Source: Bradyrhizobium manausense
Lineage (GTDB): Bacteria; Pseudomonadota; Alphaproteobacteria; Rhizobiales; Xanthobacteraceae
Direction of reading: 5' to 3'
Length of the DNA stretch: 64,000 nt
Assembly: GCF_018130615.1 (NCBI RefSeq)
Contig: NZ_JAFCKB010000005.1
Span: 248,001 to 312,000 of the forward strand
Of this stretch, positions 39,080 through 47,491 are shown piece by piece (position 1 is the first letter of the stretch; the number at the start of each line of letters is the position of its first letter). The translations under genes were made by a program, and so were the position numbers. The notes beneath the pieces are model-generated. The model saw only the letters and a program-made list of their open reading frames with translations, was not told the origin of the DNA and made no database searches.

Positions 39080-39386
39080 TGCAATCCGCGCCCCAAATCC
39101 CTTCAAAACGAGGGTAATCTTGCACAGCGGGGGTAAAGAGCGCGTTAGATGTTCCCGTCCCGGGAACACGAGCTATGGTTGCAGTCTACCGCACGATTTG
39201 CCACCCGCGTGCATTGGTGAGGGGATGTTAAGGATGTGAGGCGGGAGAACGCCGTGTCTCGCGCGACAGATTGTCCGGAATGATCGCGGCTACGTTCTGC
39301 TAACCATAGCGGGCTTGGCAACAAGGTGCAGCCTGATGTCGTGGCGGTCGTCATTGACGACCGCCACGTAGCGATGGAGATGCCGC
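39080..39386. other. Intergenic region with two inverted repeats
   Basis: 307 bases without a gene. It holds the upstream region of the GGDEF-EAL gene, a small inverted repeat GTTCCCG/CGGGAAC (39151-39167, three-base loop) close to that gene's likely promoter, and the lactamase 3' hairpin at 39340-39368. Nothing else is recognisable. Confidence 0.5.
39340..39368. terminator. Hairpin downstream of the metallo-beta-lactamase gene
   Basis: CGTGGCGGTCGTC (39340-39352) and GACGACCGCCACG (39356-39368) form a perfect 13-bp stem around the loop ATT, 18 bases after the lactamase stop. No T-run follows, but position and strength suggest transcript ending. Confidence 0.6.
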
Positions 39387-40277
39387 CTATTTTGCGGCCT
39401 GGAGCGCGGCCGTCTGCTTGGCGAGCTGCTTGTCGAATTCCTCCGACAGGCCCGTCGCGTAGGTCGCAAGCTCGCCCGGCTTGACGAACGGGTTCGGCGT
39501 CTCGCTCTTGATCTGCTGCGCGCGCTTGTCCTGCATGCCGTAGACCTCGGGATGTGGTCCGAGCAGCACGTCGATCTTCATCGCCTTGGCCTTGGCGAAG
39601 GTCGCGCGATAGTCGTCGACGATGCCGGGATAGGTCGGCTGTCCAACCAGCCGGTTCAGCGCCACGGTGCCGCTGCAGAAGAACAGCACCTCGCGCTCCT
39701 GGCCGCCGTCCTTCACCGTCATCTCCCAGCTCGTGCAGCCCGGCGAGTGGCCGGGCGTCGCATGCGCCGTCAGCGTGGTGTCGCCGAGCGTGACCTTGTC
39801 GCCCTCCTTCACCGCGCGATCGACCTTCACCGGCGGAAAGGTGAGGTCCTCGTTCTTTTCGTCGCCCGGATAATAGCCGCCTTCGAGCAGCGGCTTGTCG
39901 CGTTCGCCGGCCACCAGCTGCGCGCCGCTCTCCGTCTTGATTTCGGCGAAGCCGCCGGTGTGGTCGAGATGGGCATGGGTGTTGAGGATGTATTTGATGT
40001 CGGCAACCTTGAAGCCGAGCTTGGCGATGTTGTCCTTGATCATGCCGGTCGATTGCGGCATCGCGGTGTCCATCAGGATCAGGCCCTGCGACGTCTTGAT
40101 GACGTAGACGGCGATGCCGTCGGTGCCGACATAATAGATGTTGTCGATCAGGCGAAACGGATCGAATGGTGCGGTCCATTTCTTCATGACCACCGCCAGA
40201 AAGTCCTTGATGGTCTGCGCTTGCGCAGCGGGTGCGAAGAGCGCCAGCGCACACAGCGCGGCCGCGAGCTTTCTCAT
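39387..40277 (-). CDS. Subclass B3 metallo-beta-lactamase, BJP-1-like
   Basis: 296 residues: signal peptide to about residue 20 (ALFAPAAQA) and a metallo-hydrolase domain. All B3 zinc ligands are present: His101, His103, Asp105 and His106 in THAHLDHTGG, His177 in TPGHSPG and His242 in GPHPEVYG. The mature sequence (QTIKDFLAVVMKKWTAPFDP, DTAMPQSTGMIKDNIAKLG) strongly resembles BJP-1 of Bradyrhizobium as I remember it. Such periplasmic enzymes hydrolyse beta-lactams including carbapenems. Whether that is its natural role here is not shown; no regulator or resistance cassette is nearby. Confidence 0.9.
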   Translation of the reverse strand: MRKLAAALCALALFAPAAQAQTIKDFLAVVMKKWTAPFDPFRLIDNIYYVGTDGIAVYVIKTSQGLILMDTAMPQSTGMIKDNIAKLGFKVADIKYILNTHAHLDHTGGFAEIKTESGAQLVAGERDKPLLEGGYYPGDEKNEDLTFPPVKVDRAVKEGDKVTLGDTTLTAHATPGHSPGCTSWEMTVKDGGQEREVLFFCSGTVALNRLVGQPTYPGIVDDYRATFAKAKAMKIDVLLGPHPEVYGMQDKRAQQIKSETPNPFVKPGELATYATGLSEEFDKQLAKQTAALQAAK

Positions 40278-40457
40278 GGATTGTCCTCCCGATTATCGTT
40301 GTCGTTGCGATCGCACGTGACGTCTGCGCGGATCGATCGAGAGGCTAGATGTTGCGCGAAGCCGCAGCAACGGCTTCGTGCCCGAAAAATTCCGCGTCAT
40401 GCGCGGAATAACGGCCCCTGTCCGGTTAGAGCATGGCGGCGACGGTGCGGGCGTGGC

Positions 40458-40742
40458 TCAGCGCCCGATGGTCACCCCGGCGGTCGAGCGCATGGCGTCG
40501 CGGAGGCTGGTCGCCCTCATGTCGTCGAGCACCTGCCGCGTCAGCACAGTGGTCTGGCCAGGCGTGTCGAGAATGGTCTCGCCACGCGAGGTGGAGAGCC
40601 GGTTGGCCTTGTAGGGGGCAACAGGATCGGTGGCGGGCGCCGCCGAATGGGTGTGGCGCGGCGGCTTGTGGGATGCGGCAAGTTCGCCTTGCGAACCGCA
40701 GAGGGCGACGATCGCGATCAGGCTTTGCCATCTTGCGGACAT
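40458..40742 (-). CDS. Stand-alone TonB-receptor plug fragment protein
   Basis: 94 residues with a signal-like N-terminus (QSLIAIVALCGSQGELAASH) followed by YKANRLSTSRGETILDTPGQ, TVLTRQVLDDMRATSLRDAM and a sudden stop after AGVTIGR. This matches the start of the plug domain of TonB-dependent siderophore receptors, which normally continues for some 600 more residues with GGNAFGDRFFIRGF-like sequence. The downstream bases do not continue the barrel in any frame I can see. GGGAG before ATG 40742 shows a usable start. It may be a pseudogene remnant or a small secreted plug-like protein. Confidence 0.6.
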   Translation of the reverse strand: MSARWQSLIAIVALCGSQGELAASHKPPRHTHSAAPATDPVAPYKANRLSTSRGETILDTPGQTTVLTRQVLDDMRATSLRDAMRSTAGVTIGR

Positions 40743-40805
40743 GCGAGCTCCCATATCCAGGGCGTCAGCCTAGCACGGGACGAACGACATCGCAGAGGAA
40801 AAGGA

Positions 40806-42062
40806 TCAGGCGAGCGCGGCCTGGCGTTCCCGCACCGGCTCCCGGCTGCGATCGGTGCCACGCGGTTCGGCGAGCCTGGTAAAGCTGCGCTGGCCGGCAT
40901 GCACGGGCGCTTCGACGATGACGCCCTCGCAAACGATCTGGCCGCCGAGCAACTTGAATTCCAGCTTGTCGTAACGCGGCATCGTCTCGCCCGGCTCGGG
41001 CGGAAGCAGCTCGATGCGTCCCTGGATGTTCAGCGTGGCATCGCCGGTGCCGTGGAGCCGCGGATTCCACATCCTGATCCCGGTCTCCGCCCAGCGCTGC
41101 CGGATCAGCGTGGCGCGGTCGGCGGGCTCCACGATCTTTGCGCGAGCCTTCGGCGTGCTGACGATCTTCGGAGCGGGAGATTCAGGGGGCGGAGCCGGCT
41201 CGATATGCGCGACGACAGCCGGTGCATCGGCGGTGGTGTCCTCCAGGACAACGGCCGTGACGGGCGAAAGATCGTCGGCCACAACCGGTTCGATTTCCGC
41301 GGCGACGCTCGGAGCAGGCTCGCTGTCGATGCTGACCTCGGCAACGACAGGCGCGGTGATCGCGGTGTCGACAACGATGACGGGTGCCACGTCGGCGGCG
41401 ACCGGCATCGTCTCCATCACGTCAGGTGCGATGAAGACGTGCTCTGCGACGACTGGCTCAACTCTGGCCGGAAGTCCTGGTGTTGCATCGTTACTGGCGA
41501 GCGGCTCTGGCGTCGCGGTCGGCTCGCTCTCGTTGTCGACGGACGAGACCGGTGCCTCCTCCACGACCTCGGCTCCAGCATCCGCCAGCAGTTCCGCAGG
41601 CTGATCGCTGCTGATGAGCTCAGGCGCGTCAACTGGCTCGCTCGCGATCTCGACCGAAGAGATCGAAATCTCTTCCTCGACGATGGGCTCGGCCTCTGCC
41701 GGCGTCTCCAAAGATGAATCTTCGCCAACGCCGATGTCAGCCAGCGCCCGGGACAGGCTCTCGGCGACGGCAGGGATCGCGGCCTCGTCCTCGACGACTG
41801 GAGCAGCGACCTCGATGTCGGCGTCGCGAGGCGTCGGCTCGGTGACACTATCGAGGGCGGGAGCTGCTTCGGCGACAATGGCTGGCTGCTCATCCGCGAC
41901 GATCGGCGCCGCGTCGATGCTGCCGCTGGACGGCGAGGGCCGAAGCCGGGTGAACGCCCATTTCACCGCGGGAATGCGGCTCAGCAACGATATCAGTCTC
42001 GAAAGCACCGGGAATTGTCCAAGAGGTACATAGGCCTTAGGCAATCGCTGATTCGCCAGCAA
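40806..42062 (-). CDS. Acidic low-complexity protein with a conserved C-terminal tail, function unknown
   Basis: About 418 residues, not recognised. Residues 1-45 are basic and hydrophobic (VLSRLISLLSRIPAVKWAFTRLRP). Residues 50-310 are Ala/Val/Glu/Pro-rich, strongly acidic and without hydrophobic core pattern, so probably disordered. The last 95 residues look folded (LIRQRWAETGIRMWNPRLHG, ATLNIQGRIELLPPEPGE, YDKLEFKLLGGQIVCEGVIV). No ATG exists in the N-terminal part: TTG 42062 or TTG 42044 (MPKAYVPLGQF) must be used. Codon bias supports coding. Confidence 0.65.
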   Translation of the reverse strand: MLANQRLPKAYVPLGQFPVLSRLISLLSRIPAVKWAFTRLRPSPSSGSIDAAPIVADEQPAIVAEAAPALDSVTEPTPRDADIEVAAPVVEDEAAIPAVAESLSRALADIGVGEDSSLETPAEAEPIVEEEISISSVEIASEPVDAPELISSDQPAELLADAGAEVVEEAPVSSVDNESEPTATPEPLASNDATPGLPARVEPVVAEHVFIAPDVMETMPVAADVAPVIVVDTAITAPVVAEVSIDSEPAPSVAAEIEPVVADDLSPVTAVVLEDTTADAPAVVAHIEPAPPPESPAPKIVSTPKARAKIVEPADRATLIRQRWAETGIRMWNPRLHGTGDATLNIQGRIELLPPEPGETMPRYDKLEFKLLGGQIVCEGVIVEAPVHAGQRSFTRLAEPRGTDRSREPVRERQAALA

Positions 42063-42149
42063 TGTGAAAAACTGCCCCGGCCGTCACACCCCTGTCAATT
42101 GAGGTGGGACCAATTGCAGAACATCTGCACAGCCCGCGCGCCACAGCGC

Positions 42150-42422
42150 TCATTCGAAATGCATCGATGCGAGCGGATCTTCGTCGCGATCGGGCTGGTG
42201 CGTCGGAACAAGCGGTATGACGGCGTGCTCTGCTTTGCGGAGGTGCGGGTGCACCAGTGCGTGCTTGCGAACGAGCGCCATGGTGAGCGCCTCGCATTCC
42301 CCGGGGGCACTCCCCCACGCGCAATCGATGCTTGACGACTGTCCGGGCCAGGCTTGCGCCGGACCGCCGATTGCAAGTGACAAGACCACCCGCAGGGCGG
42401 TGGCGATGATCGTCTTTGTCAT
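42150..42422 (-). CDS. Small secreted protein, function unknown
   Basis: 90 residues with a clear signal peptide (MTKTIIATALRVVLSLAIGG ending at PAQA) and a short mature part, WPGQSSSIDCAWGSAPGECE then a His-rich tail (HALVHPHLRKAEH). Two cysteines may form a disulfide. GGAG lies 8 bases before ATG 42422. I recognise no family and the neighbours give no clue. Confidence 0.5.
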   Translation of the reverse strand: MTKTIIATALRVVLSLAIGGPAQAWPGQSSSIDCAWGSAPGECEALTMALVRKHALVHPHLRKAEHAVIPLVPTHQPDRDEDPLASMHFE

Positions 42423-42654
42423 GCGAGGCTCCAACCGTTCCATCCTAGGGGATCGGCCTGAACGTGCGTTATTCCGCGCCGCTGCATGATCCTGCGACAG
42501 CTCACGCGGGGTTCAACGGCCGTGAGGCCGTCGTGAAAAGGTGCTGCTTCCCGCCAGCAACGAACTGAGCCGGGAACCTGCATGCGACAACGCACCGCCG
42601 CGGCGTACTGGGCTGCCGCGCTTAGGATGCGCGGGCAGCAAAGCGAGAATTCGC

Positions 42655-42930
42655 ATGCGTGATCCTCCCGAAGACAGGATCGTTCCGATCCGCTCGTTGC
42701 AAGACGCCAGGCTCGACGAGCGCTTCGACGCAACGCTTGCGGACCTCGAGGCACGCCGCGACGAGCTCGTGCGGGTCGTCTCCCGCCTCACCGAAGGCCT
42801 CGGCGTGATCGACCAGGCGGGGGCAAATGGATCGGCGCAGTCGGCACGCGATCTGCTTGGCCTCCTGGCAACGGCCCAAGCCCAGCTCGACGAGGTCTCG
42901 GCGATCATCGCGAAGCTGCGATCGTCATGA
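42655..42930 (+). CDS. Small coiled-coil protein, function unknown
   Basis: 91 residues, mostly helical with heptad-like spacing (LDERFDATLADLEARRDELV, SARDLLGLLATAQAQLDEVS). No signal peptide or membrane segment. ATG 42655 has GCGAG upstream; the open frame starts earlier but that part looks non-coding. It stands alone before the tungstate-binding protein gene. Confidence 0.55.
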   Translation: MRDPPEDRIVPIRSLQDARLDERFDATLADLEARRDELVRVVSRLTEGLGVIDQAGANGSAQSARDLLGLLATAQAQLDEVSAIIAKLRSS

Positions 42931-42991
42931 TGCCGCAGCCAACGCGACCGCGCCCAGGAGCTGTTGCGCAGAACATCGGTCTTTTCAGCGC

Positions 42992-43034
42992 CGTCCTCCC
43001 CGCGTAACTTGAGATGTCTGGGGGAGTGAGGACG
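42992..43034 (+). promoter_or_regulatory. Hairpin that can mask the tupA ribosome-binding site
   Basis: CGTCCTC (42992-42998) can pair with GAGGACG (43028-43034), the Shine-Dalgarno region of tupA, and CCC next to it with GGGGG (43020-43024), leaving AGT unpaired. The start codon follows 6 bases later. A fold like this could make translation switchable. Confidence 0.4.
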
Positions 43035-43039
43035 ACGCA

Positions 43040-43849
43040 ATGAAGAAGCTTGCCGCCATCGTAGCGGTTCTGTTCTGGTCGACATGCGCCTATGCGCAGG
43101 ACCGCACCATCACCGTGGCCTCGACGACGTCGACGGAGCAATCCGGTCTGTTCGGCTATCTGCTGCCGCTGTTCGCGAAGGCCGAGGGCGTCGAAGTGAA
43201 GGTCGTTGCCGTCGGCACCGGCCAGGCGCTGGATATCGGGCGGCGCGGCGATGCCGACGTGGTGTTCGTTCATGACAGGCCGGCCGAAGACAAGTTCATG
43301 TCCGAGGGGCAGGGCGTGAAGCGCTTCGACGTCATGTACAACGACTTCATCATCGTCGGCCCGAAGAGCGATCCAGCGAAAATCGCCGGCGACAAGGACG
43401 TCGCCGATGCCTTGCGCAAGATTGCAGCGGCTAGAGCGCCGTTCATCTCCCGCGGCGACAAGTCCGGCACGCATGCCGCCGAGCTGCGACTGTGGAAGGA
43501 GGCGGGTGTCGATCCCGCGGCCGGCAAGGACAGCTGGTATCGCGAGATCGGCCAGGGCATGGGCCCGGCCTTGAACATGGCGTCGTCGTCGAACGCTTAC
43601 CTCTTGTCGGACCGCGGCACCTGGCTGTCGTTCAAGAACAGAGGCGAGCTCGCGATCCTGACCGAGGGCGACAAGCGGCTGTTCAACCAATACGGCGTCA
43701 TGCTGGTCAATCCGGACAAGCATCCGAACGTGAAGGCCAAGGACGGGCAGGCCTTCATCGACTGGCTGATCTCACGGCAGGGGCAGGATGCGATCGCCGG
43801 CTACAAGGTCGGCGGCGAGCAGCTATTTTTCCCCAACGCGTCCCACTAG
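43040..43849 (+). CDS. tupA: Tungstate ABC transporter substrate-binding protein
   Basis: 269 residues with signal peptide MKKLAAIVAVLFWSTCAYAQ. The mature protein opens DRTITVASTTSTEQSGLFGY, the TTST-xx-SGL oxyanion loop of TupA, and has HDRPAEDKFMSEGQG, ISRGDKSGTH and YLLSDRGTWLSF, all typical of tungstate-specific binding proteins. TupA captures tungstate with very high affinity in the periplasm for tungsten-dependent enzymes. Its gene overlaps the convergent permease gene by 27 bases, so the two are not in one operon. Confidence 0.85.
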   Translation: MKKLAAIVAVLFWSTCAYAQDRTITVASTTSTEQSGLFGYLLPLFAKAEGVEVKVVAVGTGQALDIGRRGDADVVFVHDRPAEDKFMSEGQGVKRFDVMYNDFIIVGPKSDPAKIAGDKDVADALRKIAAARAPFISRGDKSGTHAAELRLWKEAGVDPAAGKDSWYREIGQGMGPALNMASSSNAYLLSDRGTWLSFKNRGELAILTEGDKRLFNQYGVMLVNPDKHPNVKAKDGQAFIDWLISRQGQDAIAGYKVGGEQLFFPNASH

Positions 43850-44521
43850 CAGGAAGGCGACCGTCGAGACGGCCACGCTGAGCGCGAGCAGGATCAGACC
43901 GAGCCCGAGCGCCAGCGGCAGGTCGCCCTTGCTGGTCTCCAGAGCGATCGCGGTCGTCATCGTGCGCGTAAAGCCGCGAATGTTGCCGCCGACGATGATG
44001 ATGGCGCCGACCTCGGCGATCGCGCGCCCGAACGCGGCGAGGAAGGCCGTCAGCAGCGAGGTCCGGCCGAGCGCGAACAGCAGCCCGATGCTGCGCAGCG
44101 TCGAGAGCCCATCGATCCGTGCGAGGTCGCCATATTCCGCCCACAGCAGGCTCGCCGGCCTGTGCACCAGCGCCACCACGATCGGCGTGGCCAGCAGCGT
44201 CTGTGCGATCACCATGGCGGTCGGCGTGAACAGCAGGCCGGCCGCCCCGAGCGGGCCGGATCGCGACAGCATGAGATAAAGCGCAAGCCCGACCACCACC
44301 GGCGGCAGGCCAAGCAGCGCATTGGTCAGCACGATGATGACCTGCCGCCCGCGAAAGCGGGTGATCGCGAGCAGGGCTCCGAATGGGGCGCCGATCAGCA
44401 GTGCGACGATGCTGGCCGTCAGGCTCACGCGCACCGACAGGGCGACGATGCCGAGCATCTCGGGATCGGCCTCGCCAATCAGCGTGAACGCGGCGACGAT
44501 GGATCGTGCGAAGTCGTTCAT
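43823..44521 (-). CDS. tupB: Tungstate ABC transporter permease
   Basis: 232 residues with five to six membrane helices (VALSVRVSLTASIVALLIGA, AMVIAQTLLATPIVVALVH, AFGRAIAEVGAIIIVGGNI). The segment RTSLLTAFLAAFGRAIAEVG is the ATPase-contact loop of TupB/WtpB permeases. ATG 44521 gives the normal start; the longer frame is not coding. It is convergent with tupA, and no ATPase gene (tupC) can be found within the window, so the third subunit must be encoded elsewhere. Confidence 0.85.
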   Translation of the reverse strand: MNDFARSIVAAFTLIGEADPEMLGIVALSVRVSLTASIVALLIGAPFGALLAITRFRGRQVIIVLTNALLGLPPVVVGLALYLMLSRSGPLGAAGLLFTPTAMVIAQTLLATPIVVALVHRPASLLWAEYGDLARIDGLSTLRSIGLLFALGRTSLLTAFLAAFGRAIAEVGAIIIVGGNIRGFTRTMTTAIALETSKGDLPLALGLGLILLALSVAVSTVAFLLVGRVGEK

Positions 44522-44713
44522 CCGGCCTGGAGCCTCAGTGCCGGGCCGAGTGTCCTGGAATGGTCGATGTCGAGGCTGCGAAGTTGCGTCACTCTGTTCC
44601 CTGCCGTTCGTGCTGACATTCGGAGAATACAAGGGCCGAGCGGTTTGGGCACTCTGCTCGCAAGAAAATGCCCGTCGGGCTCAGGCCGGCTCTCGGGACG
44701 TCGGGGGCCCATT

Positions 44714-44842
44714 TCAATGGCCTTGGGTCATGATTGCCGAGCCAACCATTGCGGCGAGCAGGAGCGCCGTCCCGATCCACTCGGCAACGGCGAAACCAGC
44801 CGCAAAACTCGGGCCGAAACGGCCGCGAGACCGCGAAATCAC
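44714..44842 (-). CDS. Possible 42-residue membrane peptide
   Basis: A short frame starting at GTG 44842 encodes a basic head ([10 protein letters not shown]) and one hydrophobic helix ([20 protein letters not shown]) ending ITMQGH-like IMTQGH. The charge pattern resembles genuine small membrane proteins, but the ribosome site is poor and no relative is known to me. Confidence 0.25.
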   Translation of the reverse strand: MISRSRGRFGPSFAAGFAVAEWIGTALLLAAMVGSAIMTQGH

Positions 44843-44904
44843 GCCCTTTGCGGTCAGAAAGGCGACTTTATTCTCGCCACGGATGCTTTAAGGAAGAGCC
44901 TGGA

Positions 44905-44930
44905 TGCGGCGCCGCACATAAGGCGCCGCA
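44905..44930. repeat. Inverted repeat upstream of hbdA
   Basis: TGCGGCGCC (44905-44913) pairs with GGCGCCGCA (44922-44930) around an 8-base loop. It may be a terminator of an upstream transcript or a 5' leader structure. Confidence 0.4.
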
Positions 44931-45003
44931 GATCGGAATTCAGGTCAAACCGGGCTCGCCGCCGCCAGAGGCCAAGCCCGCTCAACGAGAAGGACGTCAG
45001 GCT

Positions 45004-45855
45004 ATGATCAATACCGTTGGCATCATCGGAGCAGGGACCATGGGCAACGGCATCGCGCAGGTCTGCGCCGCGGCCGGGCTTTCGGTCGTGATGGTCGACA
45101 TCTCCGATGCGGCGGTGAGCCGCGGCATTTCGACTGTTGGCGGCAGCCTCGAGCGCCTGGTCAAGAAGGAGAAGATGTCGGCGGCCGATCGTGAGGCGAC
45201 GCTCAAGCGCATCACCGGCACCACCGACCGCGCGAAGCTTGCGGATTGTGATCTCGTCATCGAGGCCGCCACTGAGAACGAGGAGCTTAAGGTCAAGATC
45301 CTGAAGGACCTCTGCGCCACGCTGTCGCCGCGCACGCTGGTTGCAACCAACACCTCGTCGATCTCGATCACCAAGCTTGCGGCGGCGACCGATCGCCCCG
45401 ATCGCTTCATCGGCATGCACTTCTTCAACCCGGTTCCGGTGATGGCGCTGCTGGAGCTCATCCGCGGCCTGCAGACATCGGACGACACCCACGCCAAGGC
45501 GCTCGATTTCGCCCAGCGCGTCGGCAAGGTGGCGATCACGGCCAAGAACAGCCCGGGCTTCGCCGTCAACCGCATCCTGTGCCCGATGATCAACGAGGCG
45601 ATCTTCGCACTCCAGGAGGGCATTGCGACCGCCGAGGAGATCGATGCCGGCATGAAGCTCGGCTGCAACCATCCGATCGGGCCGCTGGCGCTGGCGGATC
45701 TCGTTGGCCTCGACACCATGTTGTCGGTGATGGAGGTCTTTTATAAGGGCTTCAACGACCCCAAATACCGTCCAGCCCCCTTGCTCAAGGAAATGGTCGA
45801 TGCCGGCCATCTCGGCCGCAAGACCGGGCAGGGTTTCTACACCTACGGCGCCTGA
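45004..45855 (+). CDS. 3-hydroxybutyryl-CoA dehydrogenase
   Basis: 283 residues. It interconverts 3-hydroxyacyl-CoA and 3-oxoacyl-CoA with NAD(P). N-terminal Rossmann motif [20 protein letters not shown], then [13 protein letters not shown], the catalytic His in [12 protein letters not shown] with its partner Glu in LELIRG, and the C-terminal dimer domain ([36 protein letters not shown]). ATG 45004 is the normal family start. It could serve poly-hydroxybutyrate, butyrate or aromatic catabolism; neighbours do not decide. Confidence 0.93.
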   Translation: MINTVGIIGAGTMGNGIAQVCAAAGLSVVMVDISDAAVSRGISTVGGSLERLVKKEKMSAADREATLKRITGTTDRAKLADCDLVIEAATENEELKVKILKDLCATLSPRTLVATNTSSISITKLAAATDRPDRFIGMHFFNPVPVMALLELIRGLQTSDDTHAKALDFAQRVGKVAITAKNSPGFAVNRILCPMINEAIFALQEGIATAEEIDAGMKLGCNHPIGPLALADLVGLDTMLSVMEVFYKGFNDPKYRPAPLLKEMVDAGHLGRKTGQGFYTYGA

Positions 45856-45990
45856 TCTTGGCGTGGGCGGCGGGCTTCAACCCCCGCCGCTCAATCCCGC
45901 AATTTGCGCTGCGACAAAGACGAACGCAGCGCTTTGGCCCGACAACGTCGCACGGCGGTTCGCGGGAACAACGAACGGAACACGAAGGAC

Positions 45991-46455
45991 ATGTCGGATC
46001 GACTGAAGGCCGAGCGGGAAGCTGCGGCCCAACGGCGGAACCTGCTGACCCAGGATGCGATCGAGCGCACCGGGATCACTGAGGAGATGATCGGAGAACT
46101 CGTCACCCGCTTCTATGGGCGCGTGCGCGAGGACGCGCTGCTTGGGCCGGCGTTCACGATTGTGCAGAATTGGGACGAGCATCTTGCCAAGCTCAGGGAT
46201 TTCTGGTCGTCGGTCGTGCTGATGAGCGGTCGCTATCACGGCTCGCCGATGCGGGCGCATATCCCGCTCAGCCTGATCGGCGATCATTTCGACCGCTGGC
46301 TCGATCTGTTCGAGCAGACTGCGCGCGAAGTCTGCCCGCCGCCGGCAGCTAGCCTCTTCATCGACAAGGCCCGCCGCATCGCCGACAGTTTTGAGATGGC
46401 GTCGGCAACGATCGCCGGCCGCATCGCCGCGCCGCGTCACGTGCTCAGGTCCTGA
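45991..46455 (+). CDS. Group III truncated haemoglobin
   Basis: 154 residues with the 2-on-2 globin fold. Group III features are seen: FYGRVREDALLGPAF, WDEHLAKLRDFWSSVVLMSG, and the proximal His in MRAHIPLSL. Such proteins bind oxygen or NO and are linked to low-oxygen or nitrosative stress. GAAGGA lies before ATG 45991. It stands alone between hbdA and the Rieske gene. Confidence 0.85.
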   Translation: MSDRLKAEREAAAQRRNLLTQDAIERTGITEEMIGELVTRFYGRVREDALLGPAFTIVQNWDEHLAKLRDFWSSVVLMSGRYHGSPMRAHIPLSLIGDHFDRWLDLFEQTAREVCPPPAASLFIDKARRIADSFEMASATIAGRIAAPRHVLRS

Positions 46456-46719
46456 ACACGACGCATCTGCCTGCAAAACGTGCAGTTGAATCGCGTTGAG
46501 GTTGCCGCGCGCTGCGGACGGCGCGCTGCACCAATTCCTGCATCATCGGTCTGATCTGCAAAATCATCATGCGGATCGCGCGGCATGACGTTGAAATGGC
46601 AAAAACGCGTTTGAATGCGTGCGATCTCGTTCAATCAAAGCGAGTAAAGCCATATTGATGCACTGCGGCGCCAATTCTTCGCCTTCATTTCGGCAGAGTT
46701 CCAGCGCCTGCTACTGTGC

Positions 46720-47373
46720 ATGTCGCGCGCATCATTCAGTATCACTTCATCATCCTCCGACAGCACTGCTGAACCACAAGCCGACGCGCACGCCGAGCAG
46801 ACGCGGCGAGAGCTGCTGCTTGGTGCGCTCGCCACCACCGCGTGCTTCGGCTGTTCCGCGCCGGCACGCGCGGGTGAAGATCAGCCCGGCGCCGACGAGC
46901 GGCCGCAGAAGGGCGACGTGCTCGTGTTCTCGGAGGGCGACAGAGAAGGAAAGCTGATCAAGGCGGCTGACCTGACGGTTGGCGGCCCGCCGGTGCATGC
47001 CTGGCCGCAGGATCCCAAGACATCAGTGGTGCGCAACGCCTCGCGGCTCAACGAGCTCCTGATCATCCGGCTCGATCCTGCCGAGCTTGACGAGCAGACC
47101 AAGGCGCGTGCCGTCGACGGCATCCTCGCCTATTCGGCGATCTGCGCCCATGCCGGATGTCCCGTCACCGCCTGGGTGAAGAGCGATGTCGGCGACAAGG
47201 ATGTGTTCAAGTGCATGTGCCACAACTCCGAATACGATCCCCGCGCCGGCGCGCAGGTGGTGTTCGGGCCGGCGCCGCGGCGGCTCGCAGCACTGCCGCT
47301 GGCGCTCGCTGACGGCTCGCTCAGCGTCGCGGGTGGCTTCATCGGAAAGGTAGGTGGCGCGCAGCCGGGATGA
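46720..47373 (+). CDS. Rieske [2Fe-2S] protein with twin-arginine signal
   Basis: 217 residues. A twin-arginine-like signal (TRRELLLGALATTACFGCSA) is followed by a Rieske domain whose cluster boxes are CAHAGC (about residues 141-146) and CMCHNS: two Cys and two His ligands plus the extra Cys pair that makes the bc1-type disulfide. It should be a periplasmic one-electron carrier. It ends 118 bases before a PQQ dehydrogenase on the same strand, so it may accept electrons from that enzyme; this pairing is inference. Confidence 0.85.
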   Translation: MSRASFSITSSSSDSTAEPQADAHAEQTRRELLLGALATTACFGCSAPARAGEDQPGADERPQKGDVLVFSEGDREGKLIKAADLTVGGPPVHAWPQDPKTSVVRNASRLNELLIIRLDPAELDEQTKARAVDGILAYSAICAHAGCPVTAWVKSDVGDKDVFKCMCHNSEYDPRAGAQVVFGPAPRRLAALPLALADGSLSVAGGFIGKVGGAQPG

Positions 47374-47491
47374 TGGACGGTGCGGGATGGGCCCGCCTCA
47401 CGAGAGGCCGCATCCGCCGAGGGGCGGACGCCGGGACGAACGACAAGAATTCAAAACAAGAATTCAATCGGATGAAAAAGGGGAAACGTCC

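Larger units (their letters stand above)
44522..45003. other. Long intergenic region between tupB and hbdA
   Basis: 482 bases with no convincing long gene. It contains the tupB promoter side, a possible 42-codon membrane peptide at 44714-44842 (minus strand) and an inverted repeat TGCGGCGCC/GGCGCCGCA at 44905-44930, 74 bases before hbdA. Long open frames crossing it are non-coding by composition. Confidence 0.45.

Noticed and set aside
39552-41717. 721-codon open frame on the plus strand
   Set aside because: It runs antisense through the lactamase, the plug protein and the acidic protein genes. Composition is that of a shadow frame.
42931-43039. Molybdenum/tungsten cofactor riboswitch before tupA
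   Set aside because: The leader is too short for the known Moco/Tuco fold; only a simple ribosome-site hairpin is supported.
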